Source: Celeribacter persicus
GTDB lineage: Bacteria > Pseudomonadota > Alphaproteobacteria > Rhodobacterales > Rhodobacteraceae
NCBI RefSeq assembly: GCF_003050785.1
Contig: NZ_QAOH01000002.1
Location: 62,001 to 126,000 of the forward strand
Length of the DNA stretch: 64,000 nt
Direction: 5' to 3'
Position numbers and translations under genes: made by a program. Positions 16,311 through 25,543 of this stretch are shown here, one piece after another (the first letter of the stretch is position 1; the number at the start of each line of letters is the position of its first letter). The notes below the pieces were generated by a model. That model worked only from the letters and a program-made list of their open reading frames with translations, was not told the origin of the DNA and did no database searches.

Positions 16311-17297
16311 ATGACCCGTACTGTGATCGAGAGCAAGACCAAGACCGTCGTCATCGGCTTTGACGAGCCGTTCTGTGTGATCGGTGAACGCATCAATCCG
16401 ACCGGCCGCAAGAAACTCGCGGCCGAACTGGAGATGGGCGATTTCTCCACCGTCGAGCGCGACGCTCTGGAGCAGGTGGCCTGTGGCGCCAATGTGCTGG
16501 ACATCAACTCCGGTGCGGTCTTCTCCAACAAGATGGCCGAAGACCCGCGCTATGCCGACAACAACTTTGTCGAACCGCCGCTGATGGCCGAACTGGTCGC
16601 GCGCGTGCAGGCCGTGGTGGATGTGCCGCTCTGCATCGACAGTTCTGTGCCGGATGCTCTTGAGAAGGGGTTGGAAATGGCCGAAGGTCGTCCGCTTCTG
16701 AACTCCGTGACCGGTGAAGAGGAACGCCTTGAACGTGTCTTACCGCTTGTGAAGAAATACAACGTGCCGGTGGTGGCGATCTCCAACGACGACAGCGGCA
16801 TTTCTGAGGACCCGGATGTGCGCTTTGCCGTCGCGAAAAAGATCGTCGAGCGCGCGGCGGATTTCGGCATTCCAGCGCATGACATCGTGGTCGACCCGCT
16901 GGTGATGCCGATCGGTGCCATGGCGACCGCCGGACATCAGGTGTTCACGCTGGTGCGGCGTCTGCGCGACGAGCTGGGGGTGAACACCACCTGCGGCGCT
17001 TCGAACATTTCCTTCGGCCTGCCCCATCGTCACGGCATCAATGCCGCTTTCCTGCCGATGGCCATTGGCGCGGGCATGACCTCGGCGATCATGAACCCGG
17101 TCAGGGTGCAGGAGATGGAGGCGATCCGTGCCGCCAACCTTCTGATGAATCATGACCCGGATGGGACCAAATGGATCGGCTTTTCCCGCGTGGCTGAGGC
17201 CGTGTCGCAGGGTGCGAGCTTTGCCGAGGCGGCAGATTCGGCGGCAAGTGCCGGGGCTGGCGGGCGTCGCGGCGGCGGGCGTCGTCGTCGTGGGTAA
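16311..17297 (+). CDS. Methyltetrahydrofolate:corrinoid methyltransferase
   Basis: A 328-residue TIM-barrel pterin-binding methyltransferase, related to the MtrH/AcsE/MtgA group and to the folate domain of MetH. Visible motifs are ERINPTGRKKL, DINSG, CIDSS, LNSVTGE, SNDDSG, DPLVMPIG and TTCGASNISFGLPHR. It would move a methyl group between a corrinoid protein and tetrahydrofolate. The C-terminus is odd: after an Ala/Ser-rich linker it ends GGRRGGGRRRRG, an Arg-Gly tail that the barrel does not need. It lies 12 bases after the PF13769 gene; no corrinoid protein or MttB-like demethylase is in the window. Confidence 0.9.
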   Translation: MTRTVIESKTKTVVIGFDEPFCVIGERINPTGRKKLAAELEMGDFSTVERDALEQVACGANVLDINSGAVFSNKMAEDPRYADNNFVEPPLMAELVARVQAVVDVPLCIDSSVPDALEKGLEMAEGRPLLNSVTGEEERLERVLPLVKKYNVPVVAISNDDSGISEDPDVRFAVAKKIVERAADFGIPAHDIVVDPLVMPIGAMATAGHQVFTLVRRLRDELGVNTTCGASNISFGLPHRHGINAAFLPMAIGAGMTSAIMNPVRVQEMEAIRAANLLMNHDPDGTKWIGFSRVAEAVSQGASFAEAADSAASAGAGGRRGGGRRRRG

Positions 17298-17306
17298 TCC
17301 GATCAC

Positions 17307-17336
17307 TTTGAGTATTTGAACCAAGAAGAAAACGGG
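17307..17336 (+). repeat. Intergenic motif copy 2
   Basis: TTTGAGTATTTGAACCAAGA followed by AGAAAACGGG begins nine bases after the corrinoid methyltransferase stop codon. It matches copy 1 over its first 17 bases. Confidence 0.6.
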
Positions 17337-17346
17337 AAAGCACGTC

Positions 17347-17919
17347 ATGGCGCGACTGATCGCCTTTAACAAGCCCTTTGACGTGCTGTCCCAGTTCACC
17401 GACAAGGGCACAGAGGGTACGACCCGCAAGACGCTCTCCGAGTTCATCGACGTGCCGCGCGTTTACCCGGCGGGTCGGCTGGATCGCGACAGCGAAGGCT
17501 TGCTGCTTTTGACCGATGACGGCAAATTGCAGGCGGCGATTTCCAATCCGAAGCATAAGATGGCCAAAACCTATCTGGCGCAGGTCGAGGGTGATCTGAG
17601 CGAAGACGCGCTGGCGCAATTGCGCAAGGGGGTCGAGTTGAAAGACGGCATGACCCGCCCTGCCCGCGCCGCCCGTGTCGGGGAACCGGACTGGCTTTGG
17701 CCGCGCAATCCGCCGGTGCGCTATCGTAAGAGCGTGCCGGAGAGCTGGCTGGAACTCACGATCACCGAGGGCCGCAACCGTCAGGTGCGCCGCATGACCG
17801 CCGCCGTGGGCTTTCCCACCTTGCGGCTCATTCGCCTGTCCATCGGGCCGTGGCGGCTCGATGGGTTGGAAAGCGGCGCATGGCGGGACGAAGATCCTCA
17901 TAAGGCAAAGACGAGATGA
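17347..17919 (+). CDS. rluE: 23S rRNA pseudouridine synthase, RluE type
   Basis: A 190-residue pseudouridine synthase of the RsuA/RluE subgroup. The catalytic Asp lies in [20 protein letters not shown] (near residue 50), and the C-terminal [29 protein letters not shown] is typical. It lacks an S4 domain, as RluE does. The gene is set between the corrinoid methyltransferase and the ASKHA ferredoxin and overlaps the latter by four bases (ATGA), although their functions are unrelated. The exact uridine modified is assigned by similarity only. Confidence 0.85.
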   Translation: MARLIAFNKPFDVLSQFTDKGTEGTTRKTLSEFIDVPRVYPAGRLDRDSEGLLLLTDDGKLQAAISNPKHKMAKTYLAQVEGDLSEDALAQLRKGVELKDGMTRPARAARVGEPDWLWPRNPPVRYRKSVPESWLELTITEGRNRQVRRMTAAVGFPTLRLIRLSIGPWRLDGLESGAWRDEDPHKAKTR

Positions 17920-19973
17920 GCGATAAAAATCCATTGGTGATTTTCACCCCCTCCGGCAAGCGTGGCCATGTGGCGCGCGGCACGACTGTGTTGCAGGCGG
18001 CCCGTGATCTGGGTGTCGATGTCGACAGTGTGTGCGGTGGGCACGGGATTTGCTCAAAATGCATGGTGCGCCCGTCCTTTGGCGATCACGCGAAACATGG
18101 CATTCATGCGGATGAGGGCGCGCTCAGTCCGGTCAACGCTGTGGAAACCGCCTATGACACCAAGCGCGGCATCAAACCGGGATATCGGATGAGCTGTCAG
18201 GCGCAGGTGCTGGGCGATGTCGTCATCGACGTCCCCTCCGAGAGCCAGGTCCACAAACAGGTGGTGCGCAAGGCTGCGACGACGCGGGTGATCGACATGG
18301 ACCCGGCGACCCGCACCCTCTATGTCGAAGTGCCACCCGCCGATATGCACAGCCCCACCGGCGACTGGGAGCGCGTGCAGGCGCAACTCAGGGACGCGTG
18401 GCAGATCGAGAATGTCACGATTTCTCTGGCCATGCTGACCCGGTTGCAAGCGGCACTGATCGCGGGCAAGGATGCGGTCACTCTGGCGCTCAACACCGCG
18501 CGCGAAGGGCATCACACCGCGCGCGAAGGGCATCCCCGCATCGTCGGCGTCTGGCCCGGATTTTACGAACCCGGGCTTTACGGGCTGGCCGTCGACCTTG
18601 GCTCGACCACCGTCGCGGCGCATCTGACCGATCTGATCACTGGCGAGGTCAAGGCCTCCGGCGGGGTGATGAACCCGCAAATCCGCTATGGCGAAGACCT
18701 GATGTCGCGCGTGTCCTATGCGATGATGAATGCGGAGGGTGCCAATGAGCTGACCGCGGCCGTGCGCGAGGCGCTGAGCCAACTGGCCGTGGAACTGGCC
18801 GATGAGGCCAAGGTTTCCGTCAACGATATTTTCGAAATCGTCGTGGTGATGAACCCGGTGATGCATCACCTGTTGCTCGGCCTCGATCCGATTCCTCTGG
18901 GACAGGCACCTTTCGCGCTGGCGACCAATTCCGCGCTCGACCTGCCCGCTTCCGACATCGGGCTGAGCCTCGCGCCTGAGGCGCAGCTTTATATCCTGCC
19001 ACTGATCGCGGGCCATGTGGGGGCGGATGCCGCCGCCGTGGCGCTCTCAGAGGCGCCGCAGAAGCAGGACCCGCTGACGCTGATCGTCGATGTCGGGACC
19101 AATGCGGAGATTTTGTTGGGGAACAAAACCCGGGTGCTCGCCTGTTCCTCCCCCACCGGCCCCGCCTTTGAAGGGGCGCAGATCAGTTCCGGTCAGCGCG
19201 CCGCCAACGGGGCCATCGAGCGGATCGAAATCGACCCCGTCACCAAGGAACCGCGCTTTCGCATCATCGGTGTCAAGCAATGGTCGGATGAGCCGGGTTT
19301 TGCCAAAAAGATCGGTCGCACCGGCGTAACCGGCATCTGTGGCTCGGGCATCATCGAAGCGGTGGCGGAAATGCGCATGGCCGGGGTGCTTGATGCCAAC
19401 GGGCTGATCGGATCGCCCGAGGCGGTTGGCACCCCGCGCTGCCGGGCGTCGGGACGGACCTATGAATATGTGATTTATGACGGCTCCGCCGAGGGCGGTC
19501 CGGTGATCTCCGTCACCCAAGGCGACATTCGCGCCATTCAACTCGCCAAATCCGCACTTTATGCGGGTGCGCGTCTTCTGATGGACGAATTCGGCACCGA
19601 CACTGTGGATCGCGTGGTGCTCGCCGGTGCCTTCGGGGCACATATCTCGCCGAAACACGCCATGGTGCTTGGCATGATCCCGGATTGCCCGCTGGAACAT
19701 GTGACGAGCGCCGGGAATGCCGCAGGCACCGGGGCGCAGATCGCTTTGCTCAATCGGGCCGCGCGGCGCGAGATCGAGGAACTGGTGCATCACATCACCA
19801 AAGTGGAAACCGCCATCGAGCCACGCTTTCAGGAGCATTTCGTCAACGCCAACGCCATCCCGCATGCCACCGATCCGTTCACCGGCTTGCGCGCTCTGGT
19901 CCCCCTGCCCGAGGTGAATTTCAACTCCGGTGACAGCGAAGGCGGCGGGCGGCGCAGGCGGCGCCGTGGTTGA
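17916..19973 (+). CDS. ASKHA-domain ferredoxin, RACo-like reductive activator of corrinoid proteins
   Basis: A 685-residue protein. Residues 1-110 are a plant-type [2Fe-2S] ferredoxin with Cys40, Cys46, Cys49 and Cys94 ([10 protein letters not shown], then RMSCQ). The rest is a DUF4445/ASKHA ATPase with [46 protein letters not shown] and [10 protein letters not shown]. Such proteins (RACo, RamA analogues) use ATP to re-reduce Co(II) corrinoid proteins. It ends in an Arg tract ([10 protein letters not shown]) like the methyltransferase at 16311. Inside is a perfect 21-bp tandem duplication (18493-18534), doubling TAREGHH in the linker. It overlaps rluE by ATGA. Confidence 0.92.
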   Translation: MSDKNPLVIFTPSGKRGHVARGTTVLQAARDLGVDVDSVCGGHGICSKCMVRPSFGDHAKHGIHADEGALSPVNAVETAYDTKRGIKPGYRMSCQAQVLGDVVIDVPSESQVHKQVVRKAATTRVIDMDPATRTLYVEVPPADMHSPTGDWERVQAQLRDAWQIENVTISLAMLTRLQAALIAGKDAVTLALNTAREGHHTAREGHPRIVGVWPGFYEPGLYGLAVDLGSTTVAAHLTDLITGEVKASGGVMNPQIRYGEDLMSRVSYAMMNAEGANELTAAVREALSQLAVELADEAKVSVNDIFEIVVVMNPVMHHLLLGLDPIPLGQAPFALATNSALDLPASDIGLSLAPEAQLYILPLIAGHVGADAAAVALSEAPQKQDPLTLIVDVGTNAEILLGNKTRVLACSSPTGPAFEGAQISSGQRAANGAIERIEIDPVTKEPRFRIIGVKQWSDEPGFAKKIGRTGVTGICGSGIIEAVAEMRMAGVLDANGLIGSPEAVGTPRCRASGRTYEYVIYDGSAEGGPVISVTQGDIRAIQLAKSALYAGARLLMDEFGTDTVDRVVLAGAFGAHISPKHAMVLGMIPDCPLEHVTSAGNAAGTGAQIALLNRAARREIEELVHHITKVETAIEPRFQEHFVNANAIPHATDPFTGLRALVPLPEVNFNSGDSEGGGRRRRRRG
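18493..18534 (+). repeat. Perfect 21-bp tandem repeat inside the ASKHA gene
   Basis: Two identical copies of a 21-base unit beginning ACACCGCGCGCGAAGGGCAT lie head to tail (18493-18513 and 18514-18534). The unit is seven codons long, so the reading frame is kept and the protein carries [14 protein letters not shown]. It falls between the linker and the ATPase part. Confidence 0.9.
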
Positions 19974-20125
19974 GTGCAACCGCGGACAAAAGGTTCCGAC
20001 ACATCTCCTGAAAAACATGTGAACGCGCTTGGGGAAACCTTTGCCCAAGTGCCCGTGTTGTGTCCGCAGAAGGCCAGCGGGACCGCCGCTGCGCCAGTGA
20101 GACGAACATGAAACGGAGGCTTCTG

Positions 20126-20755
20126 ATGAAAACCCGTGGTAAAATCCTTGCCCTGTCCACCGCTGCCCTGATGGCGGCCGCCCCGATCGCATCCTTTGCC
20201 GAGGCTCCGGTGAACGGTGCCGAAATCATCAACGAGCAGGCGCTCGACCAGAACGCCACCATCGCCGACAACGCGATGAAGGTGCAGAACCTGACCACTC
20301 TGATCGACGCCGTGAAATCCGCCGGTCTGGCCGAGGAACTGATGGGAGAAGGCCCCTACACGCTGTTTGCGCCGACCAATGACGCCTTTGCCAAGCTTCC
20401 GGCTGAGGCAGTCAACGACCTGATGAAGCCCGAAAACCGCGAGATGCTTCGGGATGTGATCAACGCTCACCTTGTGGAAGGCGAGTTCACGCCGCAGATG
20501 ATCGACGAACTGCTCGACAGCGATGAGTCGCCTGAAGAAGTCGTCATCCCTGCGAATGTCGAGGTGGATCGTGACAGCAACACCGTTGTCCTGACCACTG
20601 TGTCCGGCGAACAGATCCGCGTGGAAAAAGGGACGGGCGAAGAGCTCATCCTGCGCGATGGCATGGGCAATCTCGTGACCACTCTGGCGAAAGACATCGA
20701 GCAATCCAACGGCGTGATGTATTTCGTCGACGGCGTGCTGATGCCGGTGTCGTAA
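20126..20755 (+). CDS. Secreted fasciclin (FAS1) domain protein
   Basis: A 209-residue exported protein. A signal peptide (ILALSTAALMAAAPIASFA) is followed by one FAS1 domain: the H1 box lies in LIDAVKSAGLAEELMGEGPYTLFAPTNDAFAKLP, seen in two pieces, and NAHLVEGEFT and the closing DIEQSNGVMYFVDGVLMP are typical. FAS1 proteins act in adhesion or matrix contact. ATG 20126 follows GGAGG by seven bases; ATG 20108 is possible but without a ribosome site. The leader upstream has CACAT/ATGTG and CTTGGG/CCCAAG hairpins. A strong terminator follows. Confidence 0.88.
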   Translation: MKTRGKILALSTAALMAAAPIASFAEAPVNGAEIINEQALDQNATIADNAMKVQNLTTLIDAVKSAGLAEELMGEGPYTLFAPTNDAFAKLPAEAVNDLMKPENREMLRDVINAHLVEGEFTPQMIDELLDSDESPEEVVIPANVEVDRDSNTVVLTTVSGEQIRVEKGTGEELILRDGMGNLVTTLAKDIEQSNGVMYFVDGVLMPVS

Positions 20756-20782
20756 GCCTCTTGTGATTTCCGGCCGGAAATC

Positions 20783-20815
20783 CCGGCCACGCCCGATTGA
20801 GGCGTGGCCTTTTTC
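20783..20815 (+). terminator. Terminator of the fasciclin gene
   Basis: GGCCACGCC (20785-20793) pairs perfectly with GGCGTGGCC (20801-20809) around a 7-base loop and is followed by TTTTT. Confidence 0.88.
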
Positions 20816-20837
20816 ATATATGGCCCCGCAAATCCGC

Positions 20838-20866
20838 TTGACCGCCCCCGCGGCTTTGACTACCTA
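20838..20866 (+). promoter_or_regulatory. Housekeeping promoter of tRNA-Gly
   Basis: TTGACC (20838-20843), a 17-base spacer and TACCTA (20861-20866) match a sigma-70-type promoter, with transcription expected to begin about eight bases before the tRNA. Confidence 0.7.
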
Positions 20867-20880
20867 AAGCCTCACCTCAG

Positions 20881-20954
20881 GCGGGTATGATGTAATGGTA
20901 GCCTGTCAGCTTCCCAAGCTGAACGCGCGGGTTCGATTCCCGCTACCCGCTCCA
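20881..20954 (+). tRNA. tRNA-Gly(CCC)
   Basis: A 74-base tRNA with a 7-bp acceptor stem (GCGGGTA with TACCCGC), discriminator T and encoded CCA. The anticodon arm TCAGC-TTCCCAA-GCTGA gives anticodon CCC, reading GGG. The T arm has the usual GGTTCGATTCC. A good promoter lies just upstream. No integrase or att-like duplication is seen beside it. Confidence 0.95.
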
Positions 20955-21065
20955 GATTTCTTGACAGTTTCACACCACTCCGTAACGGCAATTTTGTCTG
21001 TGACGCAGGGTTCCGCTTTGTCCTCTCCTCCGGACCGGTTACGTCATCTCCCGGGAGGACCTCAC

Positions 21066-21359
21066 ATGACCAAAGATTTTCTGGACATCGCGAAAGCGGC
21101 GCTGGCCGAGCGGCTCAAGGGCGAAAATTTCGAAAAATCCGTTTCGCTGCGGATCAAGGAGATCGGCAATCTGATCATCAAGGGCAATACGGCGGAGATT
21201 TCCGACGACCGCGCCGATTGCGCGATCATCGCCGATCAGCCGACGTTTGAGAAAATCCTCGCGGGGCAACTGAATCCGATCAAGGCGGCCATGTTCGGCA
21301 AGCTCAAGATCGCGGGGGATGCCAAGACCGCGATGAAATTCGGCAATCTCTTCGGGTGA
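21066..21359 (+). CDS. SCP2 sterol-carrier-fold protein
   Basis: A 97-residue single-domain SCP2 protein (DFLDIAKAALAERL at the N-terminus; GQLNPIKAAMFGKLKIAGDAKTAMK, in two parts, near the C-terminus, which is the family's lipid-binding end). It binds hydrophobic ligands in relatives; a free-standing bacterial copy has no set role. GGGAGGACC lies upstream of ATG 21066. It stands alone after the tRNA and converges with pgi. Confidence 0.87.
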   Translation: MTKDFLDIAKAALAERLKGENFEKSVSLRIKEIGNLIIKGNTAEISDDRADCAIIADQPTFEKILAGQLNPIKAAMFGKLKIAGDAKTAMKFGNLFG

Positions 21360-21401
21360 GAATGGCCTTGTAAAGGGCCACTTTCACACCAAATCAGACA
21401 G

Positions 21402-23024
21402 TTAATCGTTTATCCTCAGGTAATCGACGAGCTGCAATGTCGAGCCATCCTTGCCTGCACCATCCGCCTCGCCCGCGAGTACCGGTTGCAGTGCCAGTGC
21501 CAGTTCCTTGCCCAGCTCCACGCCCCATTGGTCGTAGGAATTAATGCCGAGGATCACCCCTTCGACAAAGACCCGGTGCTCGTAAAGCGCCACGATCTGG
21601 CCAAGTACGAAAGGCGTGAGCTGTTCATAGGCGAGCGTCGTCGAAGGCCGGTTTCCGGGGAAGACCCGGTGTCGCGCCTGACGCTCCAACTCCACACCTT
21701 CAAAGCCTTTTTTCTTCATGATCTCTGTGGCTTCCGCGAGGGACCTGCCGCGCAGAAGTGCTTCGGACTGCGCCAGACAGTTGGACACCAGCAATTCGTG
21801 CTGATGCGTCAGAGCCGGTTCATGACCGAACCGCCCGACCATGAATTCGCAGGGGATCACCCGTGTGCCCTGATGGATCAACTGATAAAACGCATGCTGG
21901 CCGTTGGTGCCGGGTTCACCCCAGACCACCGGCCCGCTGTCGAACGGCAGATCGCTGCCATTCATCGCCACCCGCTTGCCATTTGATTCCATTTCGAGCT
22001 GCTGGAGATAGGCCGGAAGCCGCAGGAGACGCTGTTCGTAAGGCAGCACCGCGCGGGTCGCGTAACCGCAGACCTGATTGTGCCAGATGCCCACTAGTGC
22101 CAGAAGCACCGGAAGGTTGTCCTCCCACTCCGCCGTGCGGAAATGGGTGTCCATCGCCTGTCCGCCGCGCAGGAAGTCGGCGAACCGCTGCGGCCCGATG
22201 GCGAGCATCAACGAGAGCCCGATCGGCCCCCAGACAGAATAACGCCCCCCGACCCAATCCTCGAAGCCGAACACAAGATCGGGGTCGATGCCGAACTCCG
22301 CCGTCTTGTCCTTCGCAGTCGAAAGTGCCGCGAAATGTTTCGAAATCCCCTCTTCGCCCACCGATTGCACCAGCCAGTCACGTGCGGTCTGCGCATTGGT
22401 CATGGTCTCGATGGTGGTGAAGGTCTTGGAGGCGACGATCACCAGCGTGGTCTGCGGGTTCAGCCCGGACAGCACGTCATGCACATGCGCGCCATCGACA
22501 TTGGACACGAAATGACAATGCGGCCCGTCGACGTAGGGTTTGAGCGCCTCGTAGGCCATCACCGGACCGAGGTCCGAGCCCCCGATGCCGATGTTCACCA
22601 CATCCTCGAATGGCACACCGGAGTAAGAGGTGATCGTGCCGCGCCGCACCCGGTCGGCGAAATCGTCCATCCGCGCCAATGTCTGGCGCACACCGGGGAT
22701 CACATCCTTGCCATCGACATAGACAGGCCCGCCGTCGAGATTGCGCAGCGCGGTATGCAACACCGCACGCCCTTCGGTGTCGTTGATCTTTTCACCCGAG
22801 AACATCGCCTCGCGTTTCTCCGCAACTCCCGCCACGCTCAGAAGGTCGAAGAGAGCCACCCGCGTCGCCTCGTCGATATTGGTTTTCGAGTAATCGAACA
22901 AAAGCCCATCCGCCATGGCCGAAAAGCGCGAAGCACGCTGCGCATCTTCTGCGAAGAGATCGAGGATATGACGATCCCCGGCGGCGTCTCTGAGGGATTT
23001 GAGGGCGGCAAAATCAACGGTCAT
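21402..23024 (-). CDS. pgi: Glucose-6-phosphate isomerase
   Basis: A 540-residue PGI interconverting glucose-6-phosphate and fructose-6-phosphate. The conserved blocks [50 protein letters not shown] (start of the SIS active site) and the catalytic His region GTRVIPCEF are present; length is that of the bacterial-type enzyme. It is the last gene of the zwf-pgl-pgi operon, about 137 bases after pgl, and lets fructose phosphates return to the oxidative route. Confidence 0.97.
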   Translation of the reverse strand: MTVDFAALKSLRDAAGDRHILDLFAEDAQRASRFSAMADGLLFDYSKTNIDEATRVALFDLLSVAGVAEKREAMFSGEKINDTEGRAVLHTALRNLDGGPVYVDGKDVIPGVRQTLARMDDFADRVRRGTITSYSGVPFEDVVNIGIGGSDLGPVMAYEALKPYVDGPHCHFVSNVDGAHVHDVLSGLNPQTTLVIVASKTFTTIETMTNAQTARDWLVQSVGEEGISKHFAALSTAKDKTAEFGIDPDLVFGFEDWVGGRYSVWGPIGLSLMLAIGPQRFADFLRGGQAMDTHFRTAEWEDNLPVLLALVGIWHNQVCGYATRAVLPYEQRLLRLPAYLQQLEMESNGKRVAMNGSDLPFDSGPVVWGEPGTNGQHAFYQLIHQGTRVIPCEFMVGRFGHEPALTHQHELLVSNCLAQSEALLRGRSLAEATEIMKKKGFEGVELERQARHRVFPGNRPSTTLAYEQLTPFVLGQIVALYEHRVFVEGVILGINSYDQWGVELGKELALALQPVLAGEADGAGKDGSTLQLVDYLRIND

Positions 23025-23161
23025 CTCAGGTCCTTTCGGCGGATCGGGCCGACATGGCTGTCAGCCCGGTTCTTTCTCCCCGCTTATATCCGAATTGTTT
23101 CGGAGACACTAAACCTTCCTGTGAAAAGAAGAAATTTCTGTGCTTTGACAGTTGCCCTGTC

Positions 23162-23833
23162 TCAGGGCGCCCAATGCACCGTCGCTTCGGGCAGAAAAGC
23201 GGCTACGGGAGCGTCCAAAGGCGACAAATCCTCCGCCGTTTCCAGCGCAATGCGTTTCTCCGCACCCGTGATCAGAATGTGAGTCGAAATCGCGGTTTTC
23301 AACGCTCTCGCAGACAAGGTGATCCGCGGTTCCGGTGCGCCGGACGCGCGCATCGCCAGAAGTGTCGGCGCGTCATCGGAAAGCCCTAACTCCAGTTGAT
23401 CGGCGCCGGGAAAGAGGCTGGCCGTGTGCATATCCGTCCCCATGCCCAGAAGCAGAACATTGAGCGGCAAAACCGCCTCGACCGCTGGCATCAGACCCGG
23501 CAGCCCCTCTTCCGGCGTCGGCACATCGGCATGAAGCGGAACGAGCCGCGCCTTTGCCGCCTGCCCGACCAGAAGCCGCTTCTTCAAAAGCGCGGTGTTC
23601 GAGCGCTCAGAGCTTTCCGGTACCCAGCGTTCGTCATTCAGCAGAACGTCCACCCGGTCCCAGTCGAGCGACACACCCGACAGGATGTCGAACACCGGCC
23701 CCGGCGTCGTGCCGCCCGGCACACAGAAGCTCACCCGCTCCTCAACCTCAAGCGCAGTGCGCAACTCACCCGCAATCTTGTTCGCGAGATTTAGAAGCAT
23801 CACCTCACGATCAGGATATTCGATCAGTCTCAT
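23162..23833 (-). CDS. pgl: 6-Phosphogluconolactonase
   Basis: A 223-residue DevB-type lactonase that hydrolyses 6-phosphogluconolactone made by Zwf. The family signatures appear: FCVPGGTTPGPVFDIL, VLLNDERWVPESSERSN and LGMGTDMHTASLFPGA. Its start overlaps the zwf stop by four bases (ATGA), so the two are coupled. Product goes to 6-phosphogluconate and, in this group, mainly the Entner-Doudoroff route. Confidence 0.95.
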   Translation of the reverse strand: MRLIEYPDREVMLLNLANKIAGELRTALEVEERVSFCVPGGTTPGPVFDILSGVSLDWDRVDVLLNDERWVPESSERSNTALLKKRLLVGQAAKARLVPLHADVPTPEEGLPGLMPAVEAVLPLNVLLLGMGTDMHTASLFPGADQLELGLSDDAPTLLAMRASGAPEPRITLSARALKTAISTHILITGAEKRIALETAEDLSPLDAPVAAFLPEATVHWAP

Positions 23834-25284
23834 CCCTTGATCTCCCGCCAGCGTCGACCCTCACGGTGTAGCATGATCGCCGCTTCTTCGGGACCCGAGG
23901 AATAGGCCTCGTAGGGTTTCGGCACATCTCCGCGCGCTTCCCAGCTTTCAATGAGCGGATCGGTCCAGGCCCAGGCCGCCTCCACCTCGTCGCCGCGCAT
24001 GAACAGCGTCTGGTTGCCCCGGATCACATCCATGATGAGGCGCTCGTAGGCATCGGTGATCTCTTCGGCATCTTCGCCCAAGGCCTCGGCAAAGGACATA
24101 TCGAGCGGTACGTCGATGAGGCGCATCCCCCCCGGTCCCGGTTCCTTGATCGTCACCTTGAGCGTCATGCCCTCGTTGGGTTGCAGGCGGATCGACAGAA
24201 GATTGGCGTGCCGCCCCGCCTCCTCGCCAAAGATCGAATGCGGCGCATCCTTGAACACCACGGCAATCTCGGAATTGCGCGCCTTGAGCTTCTTGCCGGT
24301 GCGCAGAAAGAACGGTGTGCCCGCCCACCGCCAGTTGGAAATCATGCAGCGCAGCGCAATGAAACTTTCGGTGCGCGAGCGCGGGTCGCCCGCATCCTCA
24401 CGGTAGGAGGGTTCCGTGTCCGTCGCCTCATATTGGCCCCGCACGATATGGTGATGGTCGATGGGTTCGAGTGCGCGGATCACCTTGAGCTTTTCGTCGC
24501 GCACCGCGTCGGGATCAAAACGCGAGGGTGGTTCCATCGCGATCAGGCACAAAAGCTGCATCAGGTGGTTTTGCACCATGTCGCGCATGGCGCCCGAGCG
24601 GTCGTAATATTCGCCCCGCCCGCCGACACCGACGGTTTCGGCCACGGTGATCTGGATGTGATCGACGTATTGCGAATTCCACAAGGGCTCGAACAGGATG
24701 TTGCCGAACCGCACCGCCATGAGGTTCTGCACCGTCTCTTTGCCGAGGTAATGGTCGATGCGGTAAATCTGCGTCTCGTCGAAATGTTTCGCGAGATCGC
24801 GGTTCAGCGCCTTGGCACTGGCAAGATCGCGGCCAAAGGGTTTCTCGACCACGATCCGCGCCTTGTCATCAGCGATGCCATGGCTCATCAGCCGTTCCGC
24901 AATATCACCGAAAAGCGAGGGCGCGACAGAGAAATAATAAGCCTTGATCACGTCTTCGCGCATCATCTCCTTGAGCGCGTTCCACCCTTCCTCGCCACGG
25001 GCATCGACCTGCACGTAATCGAGTCGTTTGAGGAAGTCGCCGATCAGCGCCTCGTCGCAACTGTGTTTCGAGGAAAACTCAAGGATTGCCTCACGCACGA
25101 TGCGGCGGAACTCTTCCGTGTCGTGTTCGGAACGGGCCGCGCCGATGATGCGGGCGGTTTCCGGCATCTGCCCGGCACAGAAACGGCGATAGAGCCCCGG
25201 CAGGATTTTCCGGCGCGCCAGATCCCCCGTGCCTCCGAAAATCACGAGGTCGAAATCGTCGACCGGAATGACGCGTGACACCAT
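23830..25284 (-). CDS. zwf: Glucose-6-phosphate 1-dehydrogenase
   Basis: A 484-residue NADP-linked dehydrogenase, first gene of zwf-pgl-pgi. The coenzyme motif IFGGTGDLARRKILPGLYR is near residue 13, and the active-site RIDHYLGKETVQN near 190. The start is ATG 25284 with AAAGGAA upstream; 30 more codons are open but cross the operator. A 22-bp perfect palindrome 70-90 bases upstream and a likely sigma-70 promoter beyond it suggest control by a LacI-type repressor. Confidence 0.97.
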   Translation of the reverse strand: MVSRVIPVDDFDLVIFGGTGDLARRKILPGLYRRFCAGQMPETARIIGAARSEHDTEEFRRIVREAILEFSSKHSCDEALIGDFLKRLDYVQVDARGEEGWNALKEMMREDVIKAYYFSVAPSLFGDIAERLMSHGIADDKARIVVEKPFGRDLASAKALNRDLAKHFDETQIYRIDHYLGKETVQNLMAVRFGNILFEPLWNSQYVDHIQITVAETVGVGGRGEYYDRSGAMRDMVQNHLMQLLCLIAMEPPSRFDPDAVRDEKLKVIRALEPIDHHHIVRGQYEATDTEPSYREDAGDPRSRTESFIALRCMISNWRWAGTPFFLRTGKKLKARNSEIAVVFKDAPHSIFGEEAGRHANLLSIRLQPNEGMTLKVTIKEPGPGGMRLIDVPLDMSFAEALGEDAEEITDAYERLIMDVIRGNQTLFMRGDEVEAAWAWTDPLIESWEARGDVPKPYEAYSSGPEEAAIMLHREGRRWREIKG

Positions 25285-25352
25285 GACTGTGTTCCTTTCG
25301 CGTTGCAGCCTCTGAGCCGAAAGCGTCCCGCTTCCATGTCTCACAGCGCTTT

Positions 25353-25374
25353 GATCGTTAGCGCTAACGATCAT
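25353..25374. promoter_or_regulatory. Perfect palindromic operator upstream of zwf
   Basis: The 22 bases at 25353-25374 are a perfect palindrome; the core is GATCGTTAGCGCTAACGATC. The central TTAGCGCTAA is the form favoured by LacI/GalR-family repressors. It lies downstream of the candidate promoter, so a bound protein would block the zwf operon. No LacI-family gene is in the window. Confidence 0.75.
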
Positions 25375-25399
25375 CCTCGTAACGCCTTGTTGCGCAGAA

Positions 25400-25427
25400 G
25401 TCTAGCATCGCCGCGCCACCTCTCAAG
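25400..25427 (-). promoter_or_regulatory. Candidate sigma-70 promoter of zwf-pgl-pgi
   Basis: On the minus strand TTGAGA (25427-25422), a 16-base spacer and TAGACT (25405-25400) form a fair housekeeping promoter. The predicted start falls 15-25 bases before the palindromic operator. Confidence 0.45.
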
Positions 25428-25543
25428 TGCCGATCCGGACAATTTCTGTTTCACGACATAGCTGTGCATAAAAGTGAGACCTTTTCACCACGCAGGCGAG
25501 CGCCTATTCTGCGATTACCCACTCCGCCTGGAAGACATGAGCG

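Noticed and set aside
19974-20125. Structured leader before the fasciclin gene as a riboswitch
   Set aside because: CACAT/ATGTG, CTTGGG/CCCAAG and GCGGACA/TGTCCGC pairs are seen but match no known class, and may be just the end of the ASKHA transcript.
20881-20954. tRNA-Gly as an integration site
   Set aside because: No repeat of the tRNA 3' end, integrase or foreign gene block follows; downstream genes are ordinary.
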